Source: Oncomelania hupensis (lineage: Eukaryota; Mollusca; Gastropoda; Littorinimorpha; Pomatiopsidae). From it: 64,000 nt of DNA. Positions within the stretch are counted from its first letter, which is position 1. The number at the start of each line of letters is the position of its first letter. The notes beneath the pieces were generated by a model. That model had not been told where the DNA came from and ran no database searches. It was given only the letters and a program-made list of their open reading frames with translations. Shown piece by piece: positions 32,880-44,480 of this stretch. A program made the position numbers and the translations under genes. Where the stretch lies: assembly GCA_036898135.1 (NCBI GenBank), contig CM072511.1:161381814-161445813 (forward strand), in the 5' to 3' direction.

Positions 32880-32965
32880 AAATATGGCCCGCGTGAGTAT
32901 CGATCTTGGGTCGCCCGAAACCGTAGGCGAAAGAATAACCCACTAAGTTACCACGGCTTCGTAGA
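32880..32965 (-). repeat. tRNA-like SINE head
   Basis: The minus strand shows A-box-like GTGGTAACTTAGTGGGTTA and B-box-like CAAGATCGATACTC. Weak match. Confidence 0.4.
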
Positions 32966-33847
32966 AAAACTATGAATTTTTTGGTCTATATGGGAAAACA
33001 TGCTGAAACCTCAATTTGATTTTTAATGGAAGCGCGCGGAATGAGGCTATTGCAGTTTGTGGACATTTTGTTTAATTATTTATCTCAGAAACGGTTAAAC
33101 GTTCGGTAAGGAAATGTCGGCTATAACGATTTGGCTGGTTTTGAGCACACAGCAGGCCGATCAGCAGCGGTCAGCACCTGCCAAGATCAGCGTCCATAGG
33201 AGACAAACTTTATAATAGAGGCGAAGAAGGACTTCCGGCTAAGCAATTTATATATATAGATGTTGAATAGGGATTTACTTCTCAACCGCCATTTCGGCAA
33301 CGATTAATCGGTTGTTGCTTCAGGATATTCTTGGAAGAAGGAGGAGGAGGAGGAGGAGGAGGAGGAGGTAGAGAAGAAGAAGGTAGAAGGAGGATTAACG
33401 AGGCCGAAAGCCAAAAGGAAAAAGGGGAATACTTGCAGAGACAGAGGGATCGGAGGAGAGTTTTGTATAAAAGTATGTGAGTACTATTTTTGTTAAATTC
33501 ACTAGTGGAAGGTAGGAAGTGCTCGTGCTAATCTATTGCTGAAGGGGGCTCAGACTTGTGTGTGGGACTGATGCCATTTTTAACTGTTCGAACTAAGGTC
33601 ACTGGTGGTCTGAACCTTACTAACAAACTCTCCACACTGACACATAACCATTCCATCCCTCACACAAACTGAGAAAGACTTCAAGACTTTCAAATGTATT
33701 TGTACAAGTAAGCCACAGGCCTCGGTACACCGTACGTACACATTCATACGTATTGCATCCCCCTCTCTCCTTTCCCCTTTCCTCTTCTCCCCCCTCCCCT
33801 CCCAGACCTAACCCAAAACTCAAATAATTATTCCCAGCGTAAAAAAG
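32966..33847. other. Unassigned, with (GGA)n at about 33340-33368
   Basis: TATATATATAG near 33248 resembles a repeat 3' tail. The rest is unrecognised. Confidence 0.45.
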
Positions 33848-34020
33848 AAAGGAGATTTCTCTTTTATAGCGCACTTACAATCTCAGAGAGCTTCTCAAAG
33901 CGCTGGCCCGTAATATCCAGCAAATACACAATAGTTTGCTGAAGTCAGGATTCGAACCCACGTCGCCTAAGACGCACTCACACAAGTCGTGCGCTCTGAC
34001 CACTGAGCTATCCCACAGAA
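33848..34020 (-). repeat. Short tRNA-derived SINE, near complete
   Basis: Minus strand: A box GGATAGCTCAGTGGTCAGAG, B box GTGGGTTCGAATCCTGAC, then GGCCAGCGCTTTGAGAAGCT and GTAAGTGCGCTATAAAAG. It shares the AGCGC...GCGCTATA-type 3' end with SINE-C, suggesting mobilisation by the same LINE. Confidence 0.8.
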
Positions 34021-34086
34021 AAGACAATGTTTAACGGAGGGAGGGGGGGGGGAAGGAGAGGATCATCAAACTGTTTAACGACAAAG

Positions 34087-34640
34087 TGTTACGTGTGAGA
34101 CGCGCACGATAGATCCGATCGTTATATTTTGCAAAGCATTCAATAACAGAATGTATTTACCTTTGATTCGATTTTGCGTTGTTGTTAGAAGAAGCTTGTT
34201 ATAATGTTGATAATTTTCGTTGGTCGATATTATTGGAGAATCTTCTAGGGTTGCTTGTTTACCATCGATCGAAGGATCTAGATAGATCCAATAGAAGCTG
34301 AGAGGTTCTTTTATGATGAAGAAAGTTGTATGACGTAAGACAATGATGACGAAAGTTTATTTTGATTTGGTTGTAAAGGGTCACGCTGGAACGTTCTGAC
34401 GTTATCTCGAGTATAGAGAGAAACTATATAATTGATGCACTGTGTAGAGAAGAGAGAGAAAGTGAAAAGCGATTGAGCGATTGTATGCAGTTGTTGATGT
34501 ACGCTGAATAAAGTTGGAAAATTTCATAGAACGACTTCTGCCTTGTTGCTGAGTGAACAGGTTGCGTAGATAAACGAATCCGAGTTACACTTATCAGGAC
34601 TTCAGCATTGGGGCTGAATCAACTACCGATAAAAACAAAA
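34087..34640 (+). mobile_element. LTR copy 2, right end lost
   Basis: Starts TGTTACGTGTGAGACGCGCA; TATATAA at about 34424 and AATAAA at about 34508. It aligns with the inverse of 12259-12839 to about 34640, where the expected GTAACA terminus is missing and family F begins. Confidence 0.72.
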
Positions 34641-34649
34641 AATCCTCAT

Positions 34650-36670
34650 TTTTTTTAAAAGTGTTAAATTTATTGGCGATGTTGTGACTCAGCTTTATAC
34701 TAACTAACCAAAAGGAAAACAGGGAATGAAGCCATGCACTAAACTATCTTAACCAAAAGGAAAACAGGGAATGAAGCCATGCACTAAACTATCTTAAGCA
34801 AAAGGAAAACAGGGAATGAAGCCATTCACTGAACTATCTTAACCAAAAGGAAAACAGGGAATGAAGCCATGCACTAAACTATCTTAAGCAAAAGGAAAAC
34901 AGGGAATGAAGCCATTCACTGAACTATCTTAACCAAAAGGAAAACAGGGAATGAAGCCATGCACTAAACTATCTTAAGCAAAAGGAAAACAGGGAATGAA
35001 GCCATTCACTGAACTATCTTAACCAAAAGGAAAACATGGAATGAAGCCATGCACTAAACTATCTTAAGCAAAAGGAAAACAGGGAATGAAGCCATTCACT
35101 GAACTATCTTAACCAAAAGGAAAACAGGGAATGAAGCCATGCACTAAACTATCTTAAGCAAAAGGAAAACAGGGAATGAAGCCATTCACTGAACTATCTT
35201 AAGCAAAAGGAAAACAGGGAATGAAGCCATTCACTGAACTATCTTAACCAAAAGGAAAACAGGGAATGAAGCCATTCACTGAACTATCTTAACCAAAAGG
35301 AAAACAGGGAATGAAGCCATTCACTGAACTATCTTAAGCAAAAGGAAAACAGGGAATGAAGCCATGCACTGAACTATCTTAAGCAAAAGGAAAACAGGGA
35401 ATGAAGCCATGCACTGAACTATCTTAAGTAAAAGGAAAACAGGGAATGAAGCCATGCACTGAACTATCTTAAGTAAAAGGAAAACAGGGAATGAAGCCAT
35501 TCACGGAACTATCTTAAGTAAAAGGAAAACAGGGAATGAAGCCATGCACTGAACTATCTTAAGCAAAAGGAAAACAGGGAATGAAGCCATGCACTGAACT
35601 ATCTTAAGCAAAAGGAAAACAGGGAATGAAGCCATGCACTGAACTATCTTAAGCAAAAGGAAAACAGGGAATGAAGCCATGCACTGAACTATCTTAAGCA
35701 AAAGGAAAACAGGGAATGAAGCCATGCACTGAACTATCTTAAGCAAAAGGAAAACAGGGAATGAAGCCATGCACTGAACTATCTTAAGCAAAAGGAAAAC
35801 AGGGAATGAGGCCATGCACTGAACTATCTTAAGCAAAAGGAAAACAGGGAATGAAGCCATGCACTGAACTATCTTAAGCAAAAGGAAAACAGGGAATGAA
35901 GCCATGCACTGAACTATCTTAAGCAAAAGGAAAACAGGGAATGAAGCCATTCACTGAACTATCTTAAGCAAAAGGAAAACAGGGAATGAAGCCATGCACT
36001 GAACTATCTTAAGCAAAAGGAAAACAGGGAATGAAGCCATGCACTGAACTATCTTAAGCAAAAAGAAAACAGGGAATGAAGCCATTCACTGAACTATCTT
36101 AAGCAAAAGGAAAACAGGGAATGAAGCCATTCACTGAACTATCTTAAGTAAAAGGAAAACAAGGAATGAAGCCATGCACTGAACTATCTTAAGCAAAAAG
36201 AAAACAGGGAATGACAAGCCACTCACTAAACTATCTTAAGCAAAAGGAAAACAAGGAATGACAAGCCACTCACTAAACTATCTTAAGCAAAAGGAAAACA
36301 AGGAATGACAAGCCACTCACTAAACTATCTTAAGCAAAAGGAAAACAAGGAATGACAAGCCACTCACTAAACTATCTTAAGCAAAAGGAAAACAAGGAAT
36401 GACAAGCCACTCACTAAACTATCTTAAGCACACAAAAAAGTATCAAAATCGGCTTGGCCAGCCGTTAGATGCAGCGTAACAGTGTTTAGAAAATGGTGAA
36501 GTACAATGATTTTGACCTTTGAGAAAGTTAAGTTAAGAATGAATTAACATGATTAACAGTAGTGAAAGTATCGGCAAAGTCAAAATGATGAATTTCGCTG
36601 CAGTTATGGTTGAGATAAAACAATGTGTGGGTTGAACAAAAAAAGTGACATTCGGACCGATTGACTGGGG
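34650..36670 (+). repeat. Family F repeat, copy 2, expanded
   Basis: Left remnant AAAAGTGTTAAATTTATTGG and GATGTTGTGACTC. Right part: AAAATCGGCTTGGCCAGC, GACCTTTGAGAAAGTTA, CAGTAGTGAAAGTATCGGC, ACATTCGGACCGA. The segment between the two landmarks is amplified as a minisatellite. Confidence 0.75.
34705..36430. repeat. 45 bp (then 47 bp) minisatellite, about 38 units
   Basis: The 45 bp unit starts AAAGGAAAACAGGGAATGAA and ends CTATCTTAAGC; spacing was checked at 34711, 34756, 34801 and 34846. The last five units carry GACAAGCC and are 47 bp. 45 is divisible by three, so the minus strand stays open with repeats of MASFPVFLLLKIVQC (35501-35950). The frame is broken elsewhere in the array. Confidence 0.96.
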
Positions 36671-36690
36671 AGGGACACATATAGACAGAC

Positions 36691-36692
<2 letters not shown>

Positions 36693-36768
<76 letters not shown>
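36693..36768. repeat. (GA)n microsatellite
   Basis: About 75 bp of pure GA. Confidence 0.97.
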
Positions 36769-36771
<3 letters not shown>

Positions 36772-36942
36772 TGTGGTACAGGGCGAAGTTTGATTGGATT
36801 TTACCAGTCACGTGACCCAGAAACTTCCTCCCTATTTGTCTTTCTATTCAACCCACAGTGCACTCATTTTGCATGCACACGGACGCGCAAACACTTAAAA
36901 GCAGAAACACATACACAAATACACACGCGCACTCACGCAGGC

Positions 36943-36990
36943 ATACATTACATTTACATGATTATTGCTTTAGGTCCAGCGGACTCTTCA
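36943..36990 (-). repeat. Family A retroposon, copy A10, strongly 5'-truncated
   Basis: CATTACATTTACATGATTAT then GCTTTAGGTCCAGCGGACTC: only the tail and the last 30-odd bases. This is the truncation pattern expected of target-primed reverse transcription. Confidence 0.8.
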
Positions 36991-37095
36991 TGCCCGCATG
37001 CATACAGACATGCAGACGTGCATGAATAGATATACCGACTTCGACCCTTTATTGAACAATGGCCTTTGGCCCCTTTAATGGGAGGGGAGAAAGAG

Positions 37096-37096
37096 G

Positions 37097-37151
<55 letters not shown>
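37096..37151. repeat. (GA)n microsatellite
   Basis: About 55 bp of pure GA. Confidence 0.97.
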
Positions 37152-37154
<3 letters not shown>

Positions 37155-38284
37155 CATGCAAAAACGGACCTCGCATACAAACAAGCAGGAGAACCACAAA
37201 TCAACCGCCGCTCTCTACGAAGTAAATTTCCAGCCACGAGTTGTCTTCTCATCAGGCATGATTCCGGCACTGGGGACATAACGAAAGGGAAAACGATGGC
37301 CGCATTGACCGACAAGCTTCAGGATAGACATTTGAGGACGATTGACCATTAAGAACCGGCCCACGGCCTACAAAGTGCACAAAGATGGGGTTTTACATGA
37401 CATACATGTGTACATAGCAGGCAAACGGGGCCTCCTCTATGGTCTGGCATATTAAAGAGGCCTATGTTCTCACAGCTTTATGATTCCCGACACAGCTTGA
37501 TGTTCTGAACGTACTGTGTTCGAGAGCTCTGTATTCCCATAAAACTATGTTCCCCAGCTCCGCCTTTACCTACGGAACTGTGTCATCCTAAAAAGATAGA
37601 GCTGCAGACCGAGCGTCCACACGTAGAACTTGTGGACTATATCGCTGGGAGAAAATAGAGCAATTTGAACACGAAGGCGTCAGAACAATATGTCTGTGAA
37701 ATTATACAGCTTTAGTGTAGCGGGAAGGGAGGCGACTGGTTGAGGCTTGGGAGGGAAATTGTCTACCTTGATTTTCTTGGTTAGACTAGCCTTGGGTGGC
37801 TCCTGCTTTGCAGAATCCTTTGGGTATGCTATTGGGTTACGCAGGACAAGGCGACACGACATTTGTTCTCCCCGGCTGGCCATTCGCCTGCTGCTTTTGG
37901 TGGCGAGCGGGACAACATTGTCGGCAGGCATTTTATGCAGGTCGGTGGCAGCGACCTTGCAGTAGAGTGCGTGGCACTAGTTAGCCGGCAACCCGGTACT
38001 CCCAACCACGCTTCACTGCCTTGCAGGGCAAATATTTTTATGTCCTTCTTTTGAGGGATAAAATGAAAATAACAGCTCGGGTAGAGCAATGTTCTCAAGG
38101 TCGTGGCCGAGAGACGGGAGTCAAATACTCCGCTCGGCTACATTAGGAACACAGTAAATGTTTTGAACGCAGAGACGTGAAAAAATATGCCACTTACGCA
38201 ACGTCAATGATCCCAACTATGTAATCTCAAATTATTTTATTTCCAATTTATGACAACGATTCTTAACTAAAGTGAGCTTTGCAT

Positions 38285-38329
<45 letters not shown>

Positions 38330-38429
38330 GAACTTGTAAAGAGGACACAATGGGTTCCACAACCGTCTTTTTGAATACAAAGTGGGTTTATTTGCTGTGA
38401 CCTCATTTTGTTTCATGAACCCATTTTGT
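37152..38429. other. Unassigned, with (GT)n at 38287-38321
   Basis: Mixed sequence with overlapping short ORFs on both strands at 37680-38100, none convincing. Confidence 0.45.
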
Positions 38430-38720
38430 TCTGAGTGCGCGGGAGTGCTCTTTTAGTGCTTGGGAGTGCAGTTGTAGTGCATGAGAGTGTTTTAAGTACA
38501 CAGGAGTGCACTATCCGGGACGGAGAAAATCCAGCCAATTTTCGGAAAACTTTGAAGCAAAAATCGACCTATTTCGTCGCTCCTAGGAGACGTACTAGGT
38601 CAACTTTTTTGACGGAAAGAGCCAATTTTGACTTAGATTCTTAAATTTCTAGAAGAAATTTGCGTTCTTTCCGTCAAAAAAGTGCTTTCCGACTCCTACA
38701 TTCTAAAAGTACCCCATTTA
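38430..38720 (+). repeat. Family E repeat, copy 2
   Basis: Inverse of 19487-19755; shared blocks are listed there. Followed by GT repeats at 38736-38795. Confidence 0.75.
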
Positions 38721-38733
38721 GCCATCAATACAA

Positions 38734-38782
<49 letters not shown>

Positions 38783-38795
38783 TGTGTGTGTGTGT

Positions 38796-39749
38796 ACGCG
38801 CGTGTGCGTGCAGGTAGATGTGTTATATGTGTGTATCTTCTTTTTTTTCATGCAGATAACGATTTTGAATGCTATGTTGTATGAAATGTGGTTTTTAAAC
38901 CTTGTAAATTTATTTGAGTGTTTCCGTTTTGTTGGTATGCTAAGTCCTACTATTGTTGTTTGTGTCTGTTTATATTATGTACACCACCATTGTCATTTTA
39001 ATACAAATACCACTTTATTTGTCTCACACGGAGCAATTACACTGACGGCGGTACATATTTATTTCCAATTTAATATGTACAGGGCAACAAAATGCATTTC
39101 GCAACACACAAAACGACAGTAAGGTTTTTTTCTGTCATGAAGATACCAAAAAATGTTGTCGTATTCTAACCGGAAGAAGAACTCACATTTGTGAGATCGC
39201 TCTAGAGCTGTGGGAACATAGAGCCGTGGGAATACAAACACAACCGTTGGAAAACACACATGCGCATACACCAACTGGCCAAAGGTGGTCGTTTTCCCAT
39301 GACATACATGTGTATATTGTACATACAGACCAGCACAAGATGACCGCTTGGCATAACCTTCATGTGTCCATTGCATACAAACTGCCCAGACTCGTCTGTA
39401 AACCTTTTCCCTGTTAGCCCGCGTACGAGTTTCCTCCGAAGGTCCTGTCATCAAGTCACAGGCTTTACAAGGTAACAGGTTTTATTCCTGTTCATATATA
39501 CACTATGGCCGTTTGACATGGCATACATGAGCGTCGGAGAAGTACTTCAATAGTGGATATCATAATGTACACAATTTTGCAAATACGTCAATCCGAACCT
39601 TCTAGATCTCTCAGATCAGGTCAGATTGTTTGTATTTAAAGTCTTTCTAGATCTCTACATTGATAGTAATTACACGTAGTTAATAAACATGAAGAGACCA
39701 AACAAAGAAACCTGTTGACTGGATGCGGCAGAGACAGGGACTATTAAGC
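38796..39749. other. Unassigned sequence
   Basis: CATGACATACATGTGTA occurs at 39298 and at about 37395, hinting at an uncharacterised repeat. A 131-codon open frame on the minus strand (39059-39454) has no recognisable feature. Confidence 0.4.
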
Positions 39750-41410
39750 CACACGTAATGTCAAACAAGATGACAAGCCGTTCAAATGTATTTCCAGACT
39801 CTCACACACACGGTCCAAAACTCTCAATCAAATCAATATTTCATTTATTGTCTATTTACACATTCAGGTGATATTAGACATTAATTAATAACAACAACAA
39901 TATAAATCAAATCCCAATTAAGAAACCCGATAACAAAATGACATGAAAGGGAAAGAGGGATTTAACACCAAACTATAAAAGTCTACCAATAGGAGTCATT
40001 GCAATAATTTTCACAACTGCTGTTATCTGTGAATGAATGATGTAATACATCATCTAAAGAATGTCCATATTCAGTCAAATGATGTCCTTGGTTTTCATAC
40101 ATTGCATTAAAAACTGGACATTCAAATAAAATATGGTAAACTGATATATTTTTGCCACACATACACTCAATATCTGCTGAATATTTAGTATTCCATGAGT
40201 TCAGTCTTAACTTGTATATTAATTTTGACAACTGTCGTGAACAGTTCGGTACAGTAACCTTTTTAATGCTAGTATCTTGACATACTACTTTTTCTAATAA
40301 GGAATACATTTCAGGACAACACATACTCAAATTGTTGACAGAAATGGAATGTAATGATCTTATTGCTCCCTGTTTGGCTAACTTGTCACACACTTCATTC
40401 CAATGAATTCCACAATGTGCTGGAACCCAACAGAAATCAACAACTATACCTCTAGAGAACATACAATGGATCATATGTTTCATTTCATATATGAATTCAT
40501 TTCTTACTTTGGAATTACCCTGTTTTAAAGCATACAAACCCGCTTTTGAATCGACACAAATCAGTAAACCAAAGAGCTCTAACGGTAAAGTCCTAATGTA
40601 ATTTAGAGCCATTACAATAGCATAAAGCTCACTCGTAAAGATAGAAAACCCTTTTCCTAGATAATATGAGCGTCTTACATTTAATGCAGGAATGATAAAG
40701 GCCGATCCACTATCTAAAGATTCTAATACCAAACCATCAGTAAAAATCTCCAAAAATCTGCATGTTCAAAAGCGTCCATTTTCTTGGCGAAGTTGTGACC
40801 GGGCTTGATCCTAACCCAGCCAACTGAACACATGGAATGATGGGCTACTAACCTAAGCTACCTGCAAGCCACAATAACATGACTTTAACCTTCGACAAAG
40901 TACAAAGACGACCGCTCTAACGTGCTTAGCAGTAGTGAAAGTATCCACGAAGTAAACAAATGATGAATTTCGGCCCAGTTGTTCTTGAGGTAAGGCCAAA
41001 CCTGTGTTTTGAACAAAAAACAACAAGAAATTGGGAGCGACGGACCGACCGACCGAATGACGGACAACCGGACTGCTGCCGAAGAATGGTTCATGATTTA
41101 AAGGTACCTGCACAGAAAAAAACAAAAAACAACAACAAAAAAAAGCTCAACAAAATCGCTTTTGCCGTTTTATGAGATTTTGAGCAAAACGTGTTGAGCA
41201 ACACAATGACTCAAGTGACCTTGGCCTTTGCTGTGGAGCAAATGTGTTGACGCTGGAGGCAGGCCACTATTCTAGGTACTGTGTCTGTGAACTTCGGCCT
41301 TGAACGAAATCCCTGCAGTGACTCTTGGGATAAGGCTTCCTATGGACCGACAGACAAATGGACCGACCGATAGACCGACCTTTGATTGCACACCTCCGCC
41401 CTGCCGTCCC
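39750..41410 (+). repeat. Family F repeat, copy 3, split by a LINE fragment
   Basis: Left part 39750-39820 (GACAAGCCGTTCAAATGTAT); right part from 40756 (CATGTTCAAAAGCGTCC) through GGGAGCGACGGACCGACC and GAGCAACACAATGACTCAAG to about 41410. The last motif is the empty site of the hAT MITE found in copy 1. Confidence 0.78.
39821..40748 (-). pseudogene. 5'-truncated I-group-like LINE: RNase H domain and C-terminal zinc knuckle
   Basis: A single uninterrupted minus-strand frame of about 255 codons ends at 39983. Numbered from 40753, it has an RNase H fold signature: D6 (IFTDG), E42 (FTSELYAIVMAL), D68 (LICVDSKAGLYAL) and D123 (WNEVCDKLAKQGA), plus WVPAHCGI. All four catalytic acids are present. 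Downstream is a CxC..H..C knuckle (CMCGKNISVYHILFEC) near residue 190-212. RNase H after the reverse transcriptase is typical of I-group non-LTR elements. The copy starts exactly inside the RNase H domain, so endonuclease and reverse transcriptase are lost. The 3' end has AATAAA and a TTGAT-type repeat. TCCAAAA flanks it (39814-39820, 40749-40755), a 7 bp TSD inside family F. The frame is intact, so insertion is recent, but it is not a functional gene alone. Confidence 0.9.
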
Positions 41411-41418
41411 GATTATTT

Positions 41419-42543
41419 AAAAGTATGTCTGTAAATACAACAAAAGTAATTCTGTAAATACAACAAAAGTAAGTATGTATGTAAATGCAGCAAGTAAGTC
41501 TGTAAATACAACAAAAGTAAGTCTGTAAATACAACAAAAGTAAGTCTGTAAATACAGCAAAAGTATGTCTGTAAATACAACAAAGGTAAGTCTGTAAATA
41601 CAACAAAAGTATGTCTGAAAATACAACAACAGTAAGTCTGTAAATACAACAAAAGTAAGTCTGTAAATACAACAAAAGTAAGTCTGTAAATACAACAAAA
41701 GTAAATCCCTAAATACAGCAACAGTAAGTCTGTAAACACAACAAAAGTAAATCTGTAAATACAGCAAAAGTAAGTCTGTAAATACAACAAAAGTAAGTCT
41801 GTAAATACAACAAAAGTAAGTCTCTAAATACAGCAAAAGTAAATCTGTAAATACAACAAAAGTAAATCTGTAAATACAACAAAAGTAAGCCTGTAAATAC
41901 AACAAAAGTAAGTCTGTAAATACAACAAAAGTAAGTCTGTAAATACAACAAAAGTAAGTCTGTAAGTCTGTAAATACAACAAAAGTAAAGTAAGTCTTTA
42001 AATACAACAACAGTAAGTCTGTAAATACAAGAACAGTAAGTCTGTAAATCCAACAAAAGTAAGTCTGTAAACACAACAAAAGTAAGTCTGTAAATACAAC
42101 CACAGTAAGTCTGTAAATGCAACAAAAGTAAGTCTGTAAATACAACAACAGTAAGTCTGTAAATACAACAAAAGTAAGTCTGTAAATACAACAACAGTAA
42201 GTCTGTAAATACAACAAAAGTCAGTCTGTAAATACAACAACAGTAAGTCTGTAGATACAACAAAAGTAAGTCTGTAAATACAGCAAAAGTAAATCTGTAA
42301 ATACAACAAAAGTATATCTGTAAATACAACAAAAGTATGTCTGTAAATACAACAAAAGTAAGTCTGTAAATACAACAAAAGTATGTCTGTAAATACAACA
42401 ACAGTAAGTCTGTAAATACAACAACAGTAAGTCTGTAAATACAACAAAAGTAAGTCTGTAAATACAACAAACGTAAGTCTGTAAATACAACAACAGTAAG
42501 TCTGTAAATACAACAAAAGTAAGTCTGTAAATACAACAAAAGC
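41419..42543. repeat. 23 bp minisatellite, about 48 units
   Basis: The unit is AAAAGTAAGTCTGTAAATAC plus AAC. No unit contains a stop in any minus-strand frame, so open frames up to 340 codons run through it (FVVFTDLLLLYLQTYFCCIY-like 23-residue cycles). This is a repeat translation, not a gene. It begins at the end of family F copy 3. Confidence 0.95.
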
Positions 42544-42879
42544 GTTGGTATTATTAAGATAACTGGTTGTCTAAAATGGAGAGTAGCGTTGTACGAAAAG
42601 AGTAGAGAAGAAGGATACCTGTGAAATGGAGAGACCGGATTTTTTGTTTGTTTCTTTCTTTGTTTGTTTGAGGGAAAAATGAGGAGAGAGGCAGTATACA
42701 ATACAACTTTATTGTCCAATAACAACCACAAATGTTCCTCTGTATTGGCCTGGAAGAGTACAAACTACAGGGAGTTATATATAATTACGCAGGAAGTTAT
42801 TTACGAGATCCAGAGCATCCAGGGTGTCTATTTGTGGTGACAGAGTTGCCTTGTTGTCACATAAATATAAGATTTCATG
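42544..42879. other. Unassigned; possible LINE 3' end at 42696-42730
   Basis: ACAATACAACTTTATTGTCC resembles LINE 3' ends that carry TTTATTG plus a short tandem tail. The rest is unrecognised. Confidence 0.4.
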
Positions 42880-43215
42880 GGCTCACGTTGCTCGAACCGA
42901 CCGCTACGCTTTGAATTTCAGATGTCTCTTCCTTGTTGCGTAAACAAACAACTGTGCCTACTATTCACACTTTATTAGCAATGCTATTTTTTGAGGGGAA
43001 TAAACCTTGACGCACATAAACAAAAAAATGTATGGATTTATATCGACCACAGTACTTTAAAAAGAAGTTATTTTGAGGCGCTTAAAGTTTGTTGCGGTGT
43101 TTTTTTTTTTTTTTTTTTTTTCGTGAAGGCAGCACTCACTGTGAATTTAAAAAGGATCGGTGAGGCTAAAAATGTGTGGTCCTGATGCCCCTCAAATGGA
43201 AGAGTGCATCAAAGT
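42880..43215 (+). repeat. Family J repeat, copy 1
   Basis: GGGCTCACGTTGCTCGAACC near 42880 and GCACTCACTGTGAATTTAAA with GGATCGGTGAGGC near 43130 recur in order at 45290-45773. A 22 bp poly(T) lies between. Unknown class. Confidence 0.5.
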
Positions 43216-44271
43216 ACGTTAGTATTGGTGCTAGTAAAATCCCTCCCGATGTCTCCATCCGTCATTGCTTCCCCTCTTTCGCCACCAAACACAGCAGTTA
43301 TGAACCGGACACCCAGATATACCGGAACCTCAACTGACATTCTGCGCAAAGGACCGGTGTTCCCATTTGCGTTCAGCTCCCATCAGTCCGGATGCCTATC
43401 CCTTTCAGACGTCATCATAGAACGATGACGTAACTCTTCCTGCCCGCGTTTTTGAGATATATATTCTAGTGTAGTTTTGTTGTTGTTGTTGTTGTTGTTT
43501 GCTTTTGTTTTTTGTGTTTTTTTTTAACCCCTGATAGGTGTACATCGCAATATATTTTAGGTAACCACTTTGTAAGCTTATTTTTCCTGCTTCGTGGATT
43601 GTAATCCGAAGCTTGTATTTCACAGTTTACGACAGGCACAAATAAAGGGATATTAAACGATGTCGCGAAACGAAACGCTCGCGAGTATTTTATTTTCCAA
43701 GTGCAAATTGTTATGTAGAGTGCCTGTGGTAGATTTAGAAATATGACGTCAATTTTGCTGCGTGTCAATCGCCATTTTTTGTATTCCTGGAAAAGAATAA
43801 AATGGACGATTTTTTATCGATAATTCTTTTGTGTGAAAGATTGTGATTAATGCCAATAATAAAATTTTAGGGAAAGCAAAGAGGTTGTGAACTATTAATT
43901 TTATAAAATATAATATTTGAAGTGATAGTTACTTTTTTGCGTTGTGAAGTTTTCATTGGTTGTTATAATGATAAAAGTATGGTAGCCTTGGTGAAATGGA
44001 ATTGAGGCGAAATCGGTTAGGAAAACTGAAGAATCAGTTGGGAGAGAGATCTAGACTGGACAGGGAGGATTCTACCCAAGCTCCGAGGCAACTTATTCTG
44101 TGGGGTGCCAACGACAGTTTAGCTGGAGGCTGAATGTTGTCTGATGTGGTTGGGCCAGGAAAATGAGTTGTTCCTCAGCGTTTGATCAGCTTTAGCTGAA
44201 TTCTGGCACCGTAGGGTAAATATTTAGATTTTTCTTCATTCAAGATAATTTCCCAAGAAGATTGATAAGTG
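43216..44271. other. Unassigned sequence
   Basis: A GTT repeat at 43478-43500; no gene or known family. Confidence 0.45.
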
Positions 44272-44480
44272 TGATACTTTGTTCATTGAATATATGTATT
44301 TTCCAGAGGAGAAAAATAGTTTGTTCATTGAATGCATTTGTTTTCCGGAGAAGTGAGATAGTTTGTTCATTGAATGCATTTGTTTTCCAGAGGAGTAAGA
44401 TAGTTTGTTCATTTGAATGCATTTGTTTTCCAGAGAAAGATAGTTGGTTCATATGAATGCAGTTGGTTTTCAGAGGACTG
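44272..44480. repeat. About 42 bp imperfect tandem repeat, 5 units
   Basis: AGTTTGTTCATTGAATGCAT then TTGTTTTCCAGAGGAG, repeated with small indels. Confidence 0.92.

Noticed and set aside
39059..39454. 131-codon minus-strand frame
   Set aside because: No domain, no homologous copy, and composition typical of chance ORFs; kept only as a note in the unassigned region.
41417..42731. 340- and 266-codon minus-strand frames
   Set aside because: All three frames are open only because the 23 bp unit lacks stops; the peptides cycle every 23 residues.
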